This document shows positions 37,401 through 44,304 of a DNA stretch of 64,000 bases, in pieces. Source of the DNA: Winogradskyella forsetii (GTDB taxonomy: Bacteria > Bacteroidota > Bacteroidia > Flavobacteriales > Flavobacteriaceae); NCBI RefSeq assembly GCF_013394595.1, contig NZ_CP053348.1:3568501-3632500 (forward strand), in the 5' to 3' direction. The notes below the pieces were generated by a model that was given only the letters and a program-made list of their open reading frames with translations, searched no databases and was not told the origin of the DNA. Each line of letters begins with the position of its first letter. The first letter of the stretch is position 1. A program made the position numbers and the translations under genes.

Positions 37401-37485
37401 TAACAGTTCCAGAAACATCTAAATTTTGCGCATAAACTGTCATTGAAAAAATAAATGCTGTGAGCGCCAAAAATTTTATTTTCAT
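34417..37485 (-). CDS. susC: SusC-like TonB-dependent outer-membrane transporter
   Basis: The 1022-residue protein has a signal peptide (FLALTAFIFSMTVYAQ), a carboxypeptidase-regulatory-like N-domain (about 22-100, SGQPLPGVNVILKNTSKGTS), and a TonB-box-like segment (LNEVVVIGYGTQ). The plug follows (about 115-225, with RIEQALQGQVAGVNIVSNSG and DPLILVDG-like RPLILVDGTV), and then a 22-strand barrel ending in TYLVGMNLKF. Unlike the receptor at the left edge it has no STN domain, so it probably does not signal to an anti-sigma factor. It imports oligosaccharides of the glucan captured by SusD. It is the first gene of susC-susD-lipoprotein-lipoprotein, with a 336-base upstream region holding ATACA repeats. 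Confidence 0.95.
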   Translation of the reverse strand: MKIKFLALTAFIFSMTVYAQNLDVSGTVTEASSGQPLPGVNVILKNTSKGTSTDFDGNFTLNDVPLNSVVVVSYLGFVTQEIKIEDSQPLSISLAEDSESLNEVVVIGYGTQTKKEITGAVAVVSSETVETLKPTRIEQALQGQVAGVNIVSNSGSPGAASTISIRGVSTNGDSRPLILVDGTVVEDLSVINPNDIETINILKDATAGIYGVRAANGVILITTKSGRKNMPLTIEYNGYGGFQETTRKLPMLNATEYGLLLNESFAANGDPLPYPDVSGLGQGTDWQDQVFENRAPIYSNAITLRGGGEKSTYAVGNSFLSQNGIVGGNKSKFTRLTQRGSYSVDLIKDLKLSAGVTWTHTVRRTLPETGIGSVLFNALNMAPTIAPNGSAENLGFEVVNPTKQIENTYNSGLVDKINGNINLSYKFLEHFTAQASYQFNYAKVTSNSFSPFVDYGIEGANDKVFDLIPNAISDNNTVYEGRSFFRDYTFDAFVKYENSFNDSHNLNVLLGTSVFKTTGDFISFTGFGIRDNYIGNANIEDATRFQNNNPNGFDLSFDQRLLSYFARVQYDYKGKYLLSAVIRRDGSTNFGPNNKFGFFPSGSIGWIASDEAFLEDSKFLDFLKLRVSYGILGNDRIGAFGYVSVLDGEATYVFGNTLVFGSAAGRISNPEIQWEQQETFNIGLDMRFWDNKVDVTMDYFNKRTNDLLVQPDASGIIGVGAPSSSPPIINAGVVDNKGFEFSIGYSEQLSDNFKFNLKYNVTALDNNVVSVSQEGGFVPGGAFGIGQEAPSRMEAGQPIGYFRGFKTNGVFQNQAQIDNSPILNNNTQPGDLIFVDINEDGVIDDLDKTYIGDPIADITMGLNLSFDFYNFDFGAYAFASIGNDIVRNYERNLPLTNRSTQYLNRWTGEGTSNTFPRVTTGATNNTLFSDFYVEDGSYLRLQNVQLGYSVSPEASEKWGVNKLRFYVSVTNLFTLTEYTGYDPTTSVGFNSDTGSSNAIGSGIDYGFYPNPRTYLVGMNLKF

Positions 37486-37593
37486 ATCCTTGCTTTATTA
37501 TCTTGTAAAAACGTGTAATGATCTTTTTTTATAACCATTGACGGAAATAAAACATTTAGCACACTACTCTTTACAATTAATTGATTAGATAAT

Positions 37594-37651
37594 GCAACTT
37601 ATAAAAAACGGTTGAGGATATGACAAATTAATACCATACAAAAAACATACA
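37594..37651 (-). promoter_or_regulatory. ATACA direct-repeat operator and weak -7 box upstream of susC
   Basis: On the plus strand ATACA at 37636-37640 and 37647-37651 repeats with an 11-base period. TACAAAAAACATACA (37637-37651) is identical to 13852-13866. At the offset seen in the other two promoters (53 bases) the minus strand reads TAAGTTGC (37601-37594), a partial TAnnTTTG match. The start codon at 37485 is 109 bases further on, so the leader is longer here. Confidence 0.5.
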
Positions 37652-37779
37652 AATTAAAAAATAATCGAATATTTTGTCAATACAGCAATTAAGTGCCTTT
37701 GATTTTAAGCAATTCTCTAATATTGAAGATAATTAACAAGATTTAACATTTATAGCTTAAAACTATTATAAGCTGCTCC

Positions 37780-37816
37780 TGTATGGGTATTGTATAGGTT
37801 TACAATGAAATTGTAT
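37780..37816. promoter_or_regulatory. Three phased TGTAT repeats just past the regulator stop codon
   Basis: TGTAT occurs at 37780, 37791 and 37812, spacings of 11 and 21 bases; the last two lie in ATTGTATAGGT (37789-37799, 37810-37820). TGTAT is the reverse complement of ATACA, so this looks like a second, inverted cluster of the same site, about 300 bases upstream of susC. Confidence 0.45.
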
Positions 37817-37821
37817 AGGTG

Positions 37822-40674
37822 TTATAACTCAATTATATAATTAGACAAACTCTGCTCATGGTCTAATTCCATCTTTTTACGCAAACGATAGCGCTTAACC
37901 TCAACACTTTTATGGGATATATTTAACAATGGGGCAATTTCTTTAGATGAAAGGTTCAATCGTAAGTAAGCACATAATCTTAAGTCATTTGGCGTAATGG
38001 ATGGGTGGAGTGTTTTTATTTTTTTCATGAAATCCTTATCGACATTATTGAAGGCTTCCTCGAACAATTCCCAATCGTTGGTGTCGTTTATACTTGAATT
38101 AATTAGCTTAACTACTTTTCCAACTTCATTTAATGATTTGCTTTTGGAAAGTTCGCTCTTAATATTACCTAACAATTCGTTTCGCTTTACCAAGTTCATG
38201 GTGGCCATACCGAGCTCTCTATTTTTGTTTTCAATGTCTTGGCGTAAATTTTTATTTTTAAACTGTATTAACTGGCGTTGGTTTTCTAATTGCTCTAGCT
38301 TTAATTGTCTTTCTTTCTTTTTAATGAGTTTCTGTTGCTCCTTTTTGTAATGTTTTCTATTGAAGTAATAGAGCACATAGATAAACAGTAGGGCGACAAA
38401 AAAATAAGAAATAATTGCCAATGGTTTAAGGTACCATGGCTTTTCTATGGTAAACTCATAGGACAATACATTGTTAGATAAAATACCTCCTGTAATTGCT
38501 CTTGCCTCAAAAGTGTAATCTCCATGAGGTAAATTCTCAAATAAGATTTCACCATTGTCTGACCACTCGCTCCAATAATCATAAATTCCTAATAACCGAT
38601 ACTGATACTTTGACCTCGAAAGCTCGTCAAAACTAGGAGTACTATACCTAAACCGAATGATGTTATTTTTATTTTCTAATTCAATGGGCTGGCTTGTATC
38701 AAAAGAAACAAACTCGTTTTGTAATGACGTGTATGAAGCACTATTTAAGTATAGTTTTTTAGCATCTTTCTTTAACTTATTTATATGTAACACAAGGTAC
38801 CCTTCAGTATCTCCTATTAAATAAGTATCTTTTTCTATATGCAATACATTTTCAAAACCCGATTTAGTTTTACGTATATTATGTGGAATTTCAATCACAT
38901 TACCTTGCAAATCATTGGTCAGTTTTCCTGGCTCTACATAAATGATTTCGTTTTTTGTAAAACCCCAGAGTTTATTCTGTACTTCATCATTTATTAACTT
39001 GCCAGATATATATTTGTCTTCACTAAATAAGGCACTTAAAACACTATCCTTTTTAAAAGATTCTGAGCTAGAATCGAAACGAAAAACACCATTTTTAAAG
39101 CCATAAAAAACAGTTCCGTTGTATTTTACAATACTAGACTTTATTCCCTTTTCTATGTTAAGCTTTTCAACACTATTTACTTTATAAAATGTACTGTCTA
39201 ATTCTATTTTATAAACTCCCTTATGCTCATGACTAACCAGTATTTTATTCGAATCAAAGAATTCAAGATATCTAGAAGAGATATCAAAACCTTCAATTTT
39301 ATTTCTAACCCTCCACTGATTATCTTCCTTTTCTAAAATATTTAATCCTTTATAATTGCCCTGCAGCAATAAGTTAGCGTTCCCTTTAATTTCGTTTATA
39401 TTCCAAGTGCCCAATTCCGTTGAAATTTGTTTGGCAATAGTATCATTTATGACAAACGTACCTCTATCATGACCACAAAATAGACTTCCTTTAATATACT
39501 TTAAATACCATACTTGCCCTTGCGTATTTTCTATAAACTTATATTTCTGCTTAGAATTGATTGCTTTGTAAAATAGACCATGATTAGTTCCTAAGTATAA
39601 ATTATCATCACCCTTGGCCGCACTATATACCGTACCTAAAACACCTTGTTCATCATTGTAAACTCTGTAAGGTGATGTTAAATTCATAACATTAATACCA
39701 TTGTCTAAACCTAACCAAACATTACCATCATTGTCTTCTTTAATCGATAAAACAGTGTTATTACTAAGACCATTGGATTGGTCAATTTCTAATATTACTT
39801 TTCCTTTACTATCTAATTGAATCAAGCCATTAGAAATAGTTCCTAAAATAAAACTACCATCTTTTAATCTCGTGCTACTATAGACGCTCACACGGGATAA
39901 CAATTCGTCGGCCTCAATATCCCATTTGGTCAAGATATTATTTTCAAACTTATAAAACCCATTCCCTATAGTTTGAAGGAGCAGGCTTTTTTCAAATTCA
40001 TAAATATTAACTAGCTCGATGTCCTTAATAAGTTCAGATTGAATTATCAAGTTCCCACTTCCATTAATAATTTCCATAACTCCCTCTCCCAATTTCTGAA
40101 AATATATAGATTTATTGAGTTCATTTGCTTTATTGATTCTTAATTCAGAATCTATTATCTCAAACTTTTCATTAGCTATATTATAAATATAAATACGTTC
40201 TAAAGATTGAAATAAAACATAACCTTCGATTTCTGTAATATCCCAAAAATCCTCATCTTCTATAATTGAGAAATTCTGGTTTTTAGTGAGCGACTTATAA
40301 ATGAGTTCATTATACTTGTTTTTTGTCCAATATCCAAAATCCATATATCCACCAGTGTATATCCTATCACCTACGACCTTAACTGACCTTAAGATCCCTT
40401 CGTTTGGCGAATGATATAATTCCCATGACGCACCATTATATTCAAGCAATCCTTTATTGTTCGCTATATAAATGAAATTATTATCGGCTTGGGTTATGGA
40501 CCAGTTTTGATCTTCAGCACCATAATCTTGTGGTGTAAATATTCGAATAGGCGGAATTTCCTGTGCGTTGAATTTTACACTAAATATTAGTGCAATGAAT
40601 AAAAAACAAAAGCTGATTTTACCTTTATAAAAAGCGAACATAAAAATATAATTGTTGTTGTAAGATGCTGTCAA
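37822..40674 (-). CDS. Membrane-spanning sensor-regulator: beta-propeller, Y_Y_Y domain, LuxR-type HTH
   Basis: The product is 950 residues from the first ATG; ATG at 40641 (MFAFYKGKISFCFLFIALIF) is the better start for the signal segment. The periplasmic part has two-component propeller repeats (WSITQADNNFIYIANNKGLL, VLSIKEDNDGNVWLGLDNGI) and a Y_Y_Y domain (KYQYRLLGIYDYWSEWSDNG). One transmembrane helix (about 752-772) and a coiled coil (KKEQQKLIKKKERQLKLEQL) follow. The C-terminus is a LuxR/NarL-type helix-turn-helix (NDLRLCAYLRLNLSSKEIAP, ISHKSVEVKRYRLRKKM). No histidine kinase or receiver is present, so it is a one-component transmembrane regulator. Immediately upstream of susC, it is the best candidate activator of the locus. 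Confidence 0.88.
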   Translation of the reverse strand: MTASYNNNYIFMFAFYKGKISFCFLFIALIFSVKFNAQEIPPIRIFTPQDYGAEDQNWSITQADNNFIYIANNKGLLEYNGASWELYHSPNEGILRSVKVVGDRIYTGGYMDFGYWTKNKYNELIYKSLTKNQNFSIIEDEDFWDITEIEGYVLFQSLERIYIYNIANEKFEIIDSELRINKANELNKSIYFQKLGEGVMEIINGSGNLIIQSELIKDIELVNIYEFEKSLLLQTIGNGFYKFENNILTKWDIEADELLSRVSVYSSTRLKDGSFILGTISNGLIQLDSKGKVILEIDQSNGLSNNTVLSIKEDNDGNVWLGLDNGINVMNLTSPYRVYNDEQGVLGTVYSAAKGDDNLYLGTNHGLFYKAINSKQKYKFIENTQGQVWYLKYIKGSLFCGHDRGTFVINDTIAKQISTELGTWNINEIKGNANLLLQGNYKGLNILEKEDNQWRVRNKIEGFDISSRYLEFFDSNKILVSHEHKGVYKIELDSTFYKVNSVEKLNIEKGIKSSIVKYNGTVFYGFKNGVFRFDSSSESFKKDSVLSALFSEDKYISGKLINDEVQNKLWGFTKNEIIYVEPGKLTNDLQGNVIEIPHNIRKTKSGFENVLHIEKDTYLIGDTEGYLVLHINKLKKDAKKLYLNSASYTSLQNEFVSFDTSQPIELENKNNIIRFRYSTPSFDELSRSKYQYRLLGIYDYWSEWSDNGEILFENLPHGDYTFEARAITGGILSNNVLSYEFTIEKPWYLKPLAIISYFFVALLFIYVLYYFNRKHYKKEQQKLIKKKERQLKLEQLENQRQLIQFKNKNLRQDIENKNRELGMATMNLVKRNELLGNIKSELSKSKSLNEVGKVVKLINSSINDTNDWELFEEAFNNVDKDFMKKIKTLHPSITPNDLRLCAYLRLNLSSKEIAPLLNISHKSVEVKRYRLRKKMELDHEQSLSNYIIEL

Positions 40675-40855
40675 GGTAGTAATTTTTTGAATAACCCATA
40701 ATTACTGTACTAAAGATCAATATTGAAAGACGATGTATAGTTAAAATTAACAGATGAACGGATCTGATAACGTATTAAAAATGAACTGTAAGTCGCATAA
40801 ACCCAATACTAAAATCCTCAATTCTAAAAAAAAGTCACTGCTTAATAATTTTTGA

Positions 40856-40863
40856 TATATTTG
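40856..40863 (+). promoter_or_regulatory. -7 element before the 40889 gene
   Basis: TATATTTG matches TAnnTTTG exactly and lies 25 bases before the ATG at 40889. No good -33 TTTG is present at the expected distance. The 40675-40888 gap holds nothing else I recognise apart from one TGTATAGTT near 40734. Confidence 0.4.
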
Positions 40864-40888
40864 ACCAATCAATAATTCTAAATTTATT

Positions 40889-41497
40889 ATGAAAAAAACA
40901 TTATCACTAGCGTTCATCTTATTGTTTTCGACAATAGTTTTCGCTCAAAAAATGAAAGTTGCTGAAGGCAATTTTGATTTCATTGAAAGTAATCAAGCCA
41001 TTAATGTGGAGTTTGATTATAGCAACTTGAAGATTAACAAGGATAATCTCACTGAGGAAGCATATGTCGCAGAAAGAACTGCAGACCTTGAGGAAAAATC
41101 GAAAGGAAAAGGAAAAACATGGGCGAAAAAATGGGAAGCTAGTAGAGAATTAATCTATGCACCAAAATTTTTAGAGCTCATGAATAGAGATTTAGCTGAA
41201 GATAAAGGCATGTCTTTCGAAGAAGGTCTTACGGATGCAAAGTATACTCTTATTGTAGAAGTTGTTTGGATATATCCAGGTTATAATGTTGGCGTAATGA
41301 GGCAACCCGCAAAATTAACCACATTATTAAAGTTTGTTGAAACTGCAAATAGAGATAATGTATTACTAGAAATCACTAGTAAGCATGCACCTGGCAATAG
41401 ATATGGCGGCACTTTTAGTAACGAAGATCGTATTGGTGAAGGCTTTGCGAAAACAGGTAAGAGTTTATCTAAGTTAATAATGAAAAAAGCATTCTAA
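40889..41497 (+). CDS. Exported protein of unknown function
   Basis: The 202-residue protein has a clear signal peptide (MKKTLSLAFILLFSTIVFAQ). The mature part is mixed alpha/beta, with INVEFDYSNLKINKDNLTEE, a basic helix EEKSKGKGKTWAKKWEASRE, KYTLIVEVVWIYPGYNVGVM and a C-terminal EGFAKTGKSLSKLIMKKAF. I do not recognise an enzymatic motif. The stretch KYTLIVEVVWIYPGYNVGV resembles small periplasmic lipid- or metal-related proteins common in Flavobacteriia, but no function should be assumed. It stands alone on the plus strand between the glucan regulator and the pigment-type cluster and ends in a shared convergent terminator. Confidence 0.75.
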   Translation: MKKTLSLAFILLFSTIVFAQKMKVAEGNFDFIESNQAINVEFDYSNLKINKDNLTEEAYVAERTADLEEKSKGKGKTWAKKWEASRELIYAPKFLELMNRDLAEDKGMSFEEGLTDAKYTLIVEVVWIYPGYNVGVMRQPAKLTTLLKFVETANRDNVLLEITSKHAPGNRYGGTFSNEDRIGEGFAKTGKSLSKLIMKKAF

Positions 41498-41522
41498 TTT
41501 TTAGATTAGAAGCTATTTTAAT

Positions 41523-41562
41523 AAAAAGTGAGTGGTTTAGTTTTATAAATTACTCACTTTTT
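41523..41562 (+). terminator. Convergent terminator between the 40889 and 41543 genes
   Basis: AAAAAGTGAGT (41523-41533) pairs with ACTCACTTTTT (41552-41562), 11 perfect base pairs with an 18-base loop. The 3' arm overlaps the last codons of the minus-strand flavoprotein gene, whose stop lies in the loop, so it can serve both genes. Confidence 0.75.
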
Positions 41563-42823
41563 CGTTTTGTTCCATGTTTATAATATGAGCCAAGGTTTTA
41601 ACAAGTCTGTGGTGGTTTTTCACAAAGGGATTGGTTTCATCCCAAACATAACCCGCCAATACGGCACAAATCTGCTTTTTTACTTCAGGGTTTTCCGGTC
41701 GATGGAAAAACAAGGTTTGTAAATTCCCGGTGTACCATTCTTTTACATAGGTAGAAAAAACATTCACACCACCTTTAATATAGTCTGAATAGTCCACTTC
41801 CCAATCAACGGCTTCATTTTGCAATGATTTAGCAATTAACTTTGCCGCCTTCAATGCTGATTCTGTTGCAAATGTAACACCAGAAGAGAATACGGGATCT
41901 AAAAACTCTGCGCTATTCCCGGTTAACACATAGCCATTTCCGTATAGTTGTTTAACCGACTTGGAATAATTAGTGATTTCAACAGGGTTAAACAAAAAGT
42001 CCACACCCTCGAACCGTTCTCTATAATAAGAAGACAGTTTCAACATTTCTGTTAATTTTTCAGAAGACGTTCCTTCGAAGGATTCTATAAATTCCGTAGG
42101 ACCAACAAAACCTATACTTGTTACGCCATTGGAAAACGGAATGACCCAAAACCATAATCTGGTATCCAGAACATCAAATGTAATTCGTGTGCCTTCCCAT
42201 CCCTCTGGACGTTTAATATCTTTAACATGTGCGAATATCGAAGATTGGTTAAGTAATTCTGACGGCTTGTCTAAATCTAAAAGTCTTGGTAAAACTCTTC
42301 CATAACCGCTAGAATCGATGATAAATTTTGCGCTAATTTTGTTGATCTCACCAGCCTTATTTTTAATAGTCGTAATTGAACTTCCATCGTCATGAAAATC
42401 CACATCAACGACCTCTTGTTCAAAAGCAATATCCACACCGCGTTTTAAAAGTTCATCAGTAAGGGTTTTATCAAAATCGGCTCGCGGAACTTGCCAAGTC
42501 CAATCCCAACCTTCAGTATGTTTTTTACTGAAATCGAAATTACAGACGACATCTCCTCTTAAAAATCGAGCACCCTCTTTACGTTCATACCCTTGGTCCT
42601 TTAAACATGGTAACAAACCCACTTCTTCAAAGTGATCCATGCAGCGTGGTAATAAGCTTTCACCTATGACAAATCTTGGAAATTTATTTTTTTCAACAAC
42701 TTTAACAACGATACCATTGTTATTTAGATAAGAAGCGGCAACACACCCAGAAGGTCCTGCTCCAATAATTAAAACATCAACATTTGTCTTACTCATAATC
42801 TTAACGGTATTTAATGAACTCAT
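41543..42823 (-). CDS. FAD-dependent halogenase-like monooxygenase
   Basis: The product is 426 residues; ATG at 42796 (MSKTNVDVLIIGAGPSGCVA) is the likelier start. It has the FAD-binding GxGxxG (GAGPSG, residues 21-26 from the first ATG), PRFVIGESLLPRC, and the flavin-dependent halogenase signature WxWxIP in RLWFWVIPFSNG. The later FAD motif is GYVLTGNSAEFLDPVFSSGV. Such enzymes chlorinate or hydroxylate aromatic rings, and flexirubin-type pigments are known with ring halogenation, so modification of the aryl head group is a reasonable inference. Hydroxylation is equally possible. It is the last gene of the cluster, 191 bases after the AMP ligase, with a conserved repeat element in that gap. 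Confidence 0.8.
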   Translation of the reverse strand: MSSLNTVKIMSKTNVDVLIIGAGPSGCVAASYLNNNGIVVKVVEKNKFPRFVIGESLLPRCMDHFEEVGLLPCLKDQGYERKEGARFLRGDVVCNFDFSKKHTEGWDWTWQVPRADFDKTLTDELLKRGVDIAFEQEVVDVDFHDDGSSITTIKNKAGEINKISAKFIIDSSGYGRVLPRLLDLDKPSELLNQSSIFAHVKDIKRPEGWEGTRITFDVLDTRLWFWVIPFSNGVTSIGFVGPTEFIESFEGTSSEKLTEMLKLSSYYRERFEGVDFLFNPVEITNYSKSVKQLYGNGYVLTGNSAEFLDPVFSSGVTFATESALKAAKLIAKSLQNEAVDWEVDYSDYIKGGVNVFSTYVKEWYTGNLQTLFFHRPENPEVKKQICAVLAGYVWDETNPFVKNHHRLVKTLAHIINMEQNEKVSNL

Positions 42824-42868
42824 CTCGCCTTTTTATTTTACCTACAAAATTTCCATTTTGCCCTCTCA

Positions 42869-42934
42869 TTTTGCACTTTTTTATAACCGTAGCCATGCTA
42901 TGCTTAGAAAAAACTACTTCATTAGAGCACAAAA
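42869..42934. repeat. Intergenic repeat element, copy A
   Basis: TTTTGCAC (42869-42876), CCGTAGCCATGCTATGC (42887-42903), ACTTC (42916-42920) and GCACAAAA (42927-42934) recur with the same order at 55530-55608. The last three blocks have identical spacing (12 and 6 bases) while the bases between differ, which suggests a conserved element rather than chance. The 42824-43014 gap shows no gene. Confidence 0.6.
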
Positions 42935-43014
42935 GCAAAACTTTTCGGTTTAAAACTAAAAGTCGAGATAAGTTCAGTCTATAAAATTAATGATTTTTAA
43001 ATTAAAACCTTACC

Positions 43015-44304
43015 TTACTTCCTCAAATCAATAACCATCATCGGTTTTCTACTCATTTTAGGGAATTGTAATCTTTGAATTTCCTTTTTAGCGCAAAACT
43101 CTATTTTTGGCCGCACTCTTAACTTAGCCCTAAAATGATCCTTAATATTTTGCAACAACTCTTCTGTAGCTTCTAAGGTTGCGATTTTTATAAGGATTTC
43201 GTCTGTTCCAATGCTATTATGCGACAGTTCTATAATATAGGTTTCAACCTCAGCGAAATCATTTAGAACATTATGCATCGCGGGCGGATATATCGTTGTG
43301 CCTTTATATTTTATCATTTGTTTCTTTCTGCCAATAACAGGTCCCAAACGATTGGTATTTCTGCCACAACTGCATTTCTGGCTATGGGATTTTACAATAT
43401 CTCCAGTTTTAAACCGTAACAATGGCATGCCTTCAACCCCTAAAGTAGTAATGGTTAATTCTCCTGCTTCGCCCTCAGCAACGACTTTATTATTTGTATC
43501 TAAAATTTCGGTTATGATGAGTTCTGGATGCTGGTGTCCGCCTTGGTGTGCTTCACATTCTGTAAAAGCCGTATTCATTTCTGTAGAAGCGTAGGTTGAA
43601 AACAATTCAATATGCCAGCTGTCCTTTATTTTTTTGGATAAGGTGTTCAATGAAAAATCTTGTTCCCTGAGCGATTCTCCAATACAAATCGCACCTTTAA
43701 TTCCTGAAGCATTAATATCTATATCATGTTGTTGTGCATATTCAATCAATTTCAACAAGAATGAAGGTACGGCAATAATGTACGTAGGTTTAAATTTTAA
43801 GATAGAATCCCATTGCAATTCCGGAATGCCGTTTCCAACACGGATAATTCCTGCGCCAAGTTTACGAGCGCCTAAAAAATAAGCGAGTCCAGCCATAAAC
43901 CGTCTGTCGATAGTAGTCATCAGTTGAATAATATCATCTGAGCTCACACCTGCACAAGCAAAAGAAATGGCTTCATTATAGGCCAAACGGTCTAAGTCCT
44001 TGTCCGTAAGTGCAAAAATAACTGGTTCGCCCAAAGTACCGGAAGTGGTTACAAAATCCACAATTTTATTTTTAGGCACACATATAAAGTCGTCGTTATA
44101 TTTTTGTAAATCGTCTTTTGATGTGGTAGGAATTGCAGCTAAATCTTCAAGTGAATTGATACTGTTAATGTCGATGTGATGTGATTTAAACAGCCGTTTA
44201 TAGAAAGCCGAATTCGAGTTTAAATAAACCAGTAGCTCCCTTAATTTTTCAACTTGAAAGTCGTTTATTTTGGCTTTTGATGCGTATTCTATCTCAGGAA
44301 TCAT
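43015..44304 (-). CDS. AMP-dependent aryl-CoA/ACP ligase (phenylacetate-CoA ligase-like)
   Basis: The 429-residue protein resembles phenylacetate-CoA ligase. Its ATP-binding loop is FVTTSGTLGEPVIFALTDKD, with further motifs IIAVPSFLLKLIEYAQQ, IELFSTYASTEMNTAFTEC, LLRFKTGDIVKSHSQKCSCG with paired Cys, and RLGPVIGRKKQMIKYKGTTI. The family activates an aromatic acid as its adenylate and passes it to CoA or a carrier. In flexirubin-type pathways this would load the aryl starter, such as a coumarate-like acid, onto the ACP. Its start overlaps the C45 gene stop by 4 bases (ATGA), so they are translationally coupled. Confidence 0.87.
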   Translation of the reverse strand: MIPEIEYASKAKINDFQVEKLRELLVYLNSNSAFYKRLFKSHHIDINSINSLEDLAAIPTTSKDDLQKYNDDFICVPKNKIVDFVTTSGTLGEPVIFALTDKDLDRLAYNEAISFACAGVSSDDIIQLMTTIDRRFMAGLAYFLGARKLGAGIIRVGNGIPELQWDSILKFKPTYIIAVPSFLLKLIEYAQQHDIDINASGIKGAICIGESLREQDFSLNTLSKKIKDSWHIELFSTYASTEMNTAFTECEAHQGGHQHPELIITEILDTNNKVVAEGEAGELTITTLGVEGMPLLRFKTGDIVKSHSQKCSCGRNTNRLGPVIGRKKQMIKYKGTTIYPPAMHNVLNDFAEVETYIIELSHNSIGTDEILIKIATLEATEELLQNIKDHFRAKLRVRPKIEFCAKKEIQRLQFPKMSRKPMMVIDLRK

